Shown here: piece by piece, positions 5,963 to 6,258 of the stretch | Layout of the letters: the number at the start of each line of letters is the position of its first letter | How positions within the stretch are numbered: position 1 is the stretch's first letter | Origin: Pyrinomonadaceae bacterium | GTDB lineage: Bacteria; Acidobacteriota; Blastocatellia; Pyrinomonadales; Pyrinomonadaceae | Reading direction: 5' to 3' | Length of the DNA stretch: 6,258 bases | NCBI GenBank assembly: GCA_013812565.1 | Contig: JACCTF010000997.1 | Span: 1-6,258, forward strand | The notes under the pieces: generated by a model | The model's input: only the letters and a program-made list of their open reading frames with translations | What the model was told of the DNA's origin: nothing | Databases searched by the model: none | Translations under genes and position numbers: made by a program

Positions 5963-5981
5963 GCGGGGGCTTTTTCTTTTT
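5942..5981 (+). terminator. Intrinsic terminator in the reductase leader (riboswitch expression platform)
   Basis: GCTCTCGC (5942-5949) pairs over eight bases, two of them G-U, with GCGGGGGC (5963-5970) around a 13-base loop. It is followed at once by an eleven-base tract of ten T with one C (5971-5981). It ends before the ribosome binding site of the next gene, so termination here would silence that gene. It lies 11 bases after the aptamer. Confidence 0.75.
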
Positions 5982-6002
5982 CGGCGGAGGGAGGATAAAG
6001 CT

Positions 6003-6258
6003 ATGGCGACAGTAGCTAAACGGGAAAACAAAAACGAGAGAATCAAGCGTGAACTTGACCCACTTGATTCTCTCGAGAATTTGTTGCGTTATGCCAAAGA
6101 CGGCTTCGCGGCGATTCCCGAAGACGATCTCGATGTGCGGCTGCGCTGGTATGGACTCTACACGCAGCGCCCGAAAGAGGAAGGCTACTTTATGCTGCGC
6201 GTTAAAGTGCCGAACGGAACTTTGACGAGCGACCAGCTTGAAAGGCTCGGGCGGATTT
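6003..6258 (+). CDS. Ferredoxin-type nitrite/sulfite reductase, N-terminal fragment (3' end outside window)
   Basis: Enzymes of this siroheme/[4Fe-4S] family reduce sulfite to sulfide or nitrite to ammonia in six-electron steps. The first 85 residues are visible, from ATG 6003 with GGAGG (5990-5994) eight bases upstream. After a charged N-terminus comes DVRLRWYGLYTQRP (about 46-59), then GYFMLRVKVPNGTLTSDQLERL (about 63-84), the start of the first NIR/SIR ferredoxin-like half-domain. The siroheme/cluster-binding cysteines would lie beyond the window. The gene sits behind the SAM-responsive leader. Because SAM signals methionine sufficiency, control by it favours an assimilatory sulfite reductase over a nitrite reductase. 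Family membership is clear; the substrate is inferred from context only. Confidence 0.85.
   Translation, partial: MATVAKRENKNERIKRELDPLDSLENLLRYAKDGFAAIPEDDLDVRLRWYGLYTQRPKEEGYFMLRVKVPNGTLTSDQLERLGRI

Overview
The window reads as chromosomal DNA of a moderately GC-rich, Gram-negative-type bacterium. There are no mobile elements, CRISPR arrays or rRNA/tRNA genes. The gene set and the style of the proteins (an Rdx-family CxxC protein beside a stand-alone YrdC-domain protein, many GTG/TTG starts, purine/pyrimidine-mirrored intergenic repeats) look most like Acidobacteriota. That placement is an impression from sequence style, not a proven assignment.

Layout, left to right. (1) Positions 1-1652 (+) hold the C-terminal two thirds of the DNA mismatch-repair ATPase MutS, cut by the window edge. 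(2) Positions 1653-1991 are a 339-base gene-free stretch with short GATGAAG/CTTCATC repeats on both strands that can fold into a long imperfect hairpin. (3) Positions 1992-4696 (+) are a two-gene operon: a cytoplasmic family-3 glycoside hydrolase of NagZ type, then, overlapping it by 4 bases, a lipoprotein of the oligopeptide ABC transporter substrate-binding family. Together they suggest, without proving, salvage of cell-wall muropeptides or peptides. (4) Positions 4697-4755 separate convergent genes and carry an inverted repeat and a direct repeat that run into both stop-codon regions. (5) Positions 5709-4756 (-) are a second two-gene operon: a small SelW/Rdx-type thioredoxin-like CxxC protein, then a threonylcarbamoyl-AMP synthase (tRNA t6A modification). 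(6) Positions 5804-6258 (+) hold a promoter, a structured leader and the start of a ferredoxin-type nitrite/sulfite reductase gene.

The most interesting part is the leader at about 5839-6002. It has the conserved core of a SAM-II class S-adenosylmethionine riboswitch, followed by an intrinsic terminator. The aptamer's conserved GCTAAAGAA (5917-5925) is perfectly complementary to TTCTTTAGC (5954-5962) in the terminator loop, directly against the terminator's 3' strand. This suggests a compact switch. Without SAM, the aptamer 3' strand would act as an antiterminator. With SAM, it would be locked in the pseudoknot, so the terminator forms and the downstream reductase is shut off. A SAM-responsive leader also argues that the reductase is an assimilatory sulfite reductase (sulfide for cysteine/methionine) rather than a nitrite reductase.
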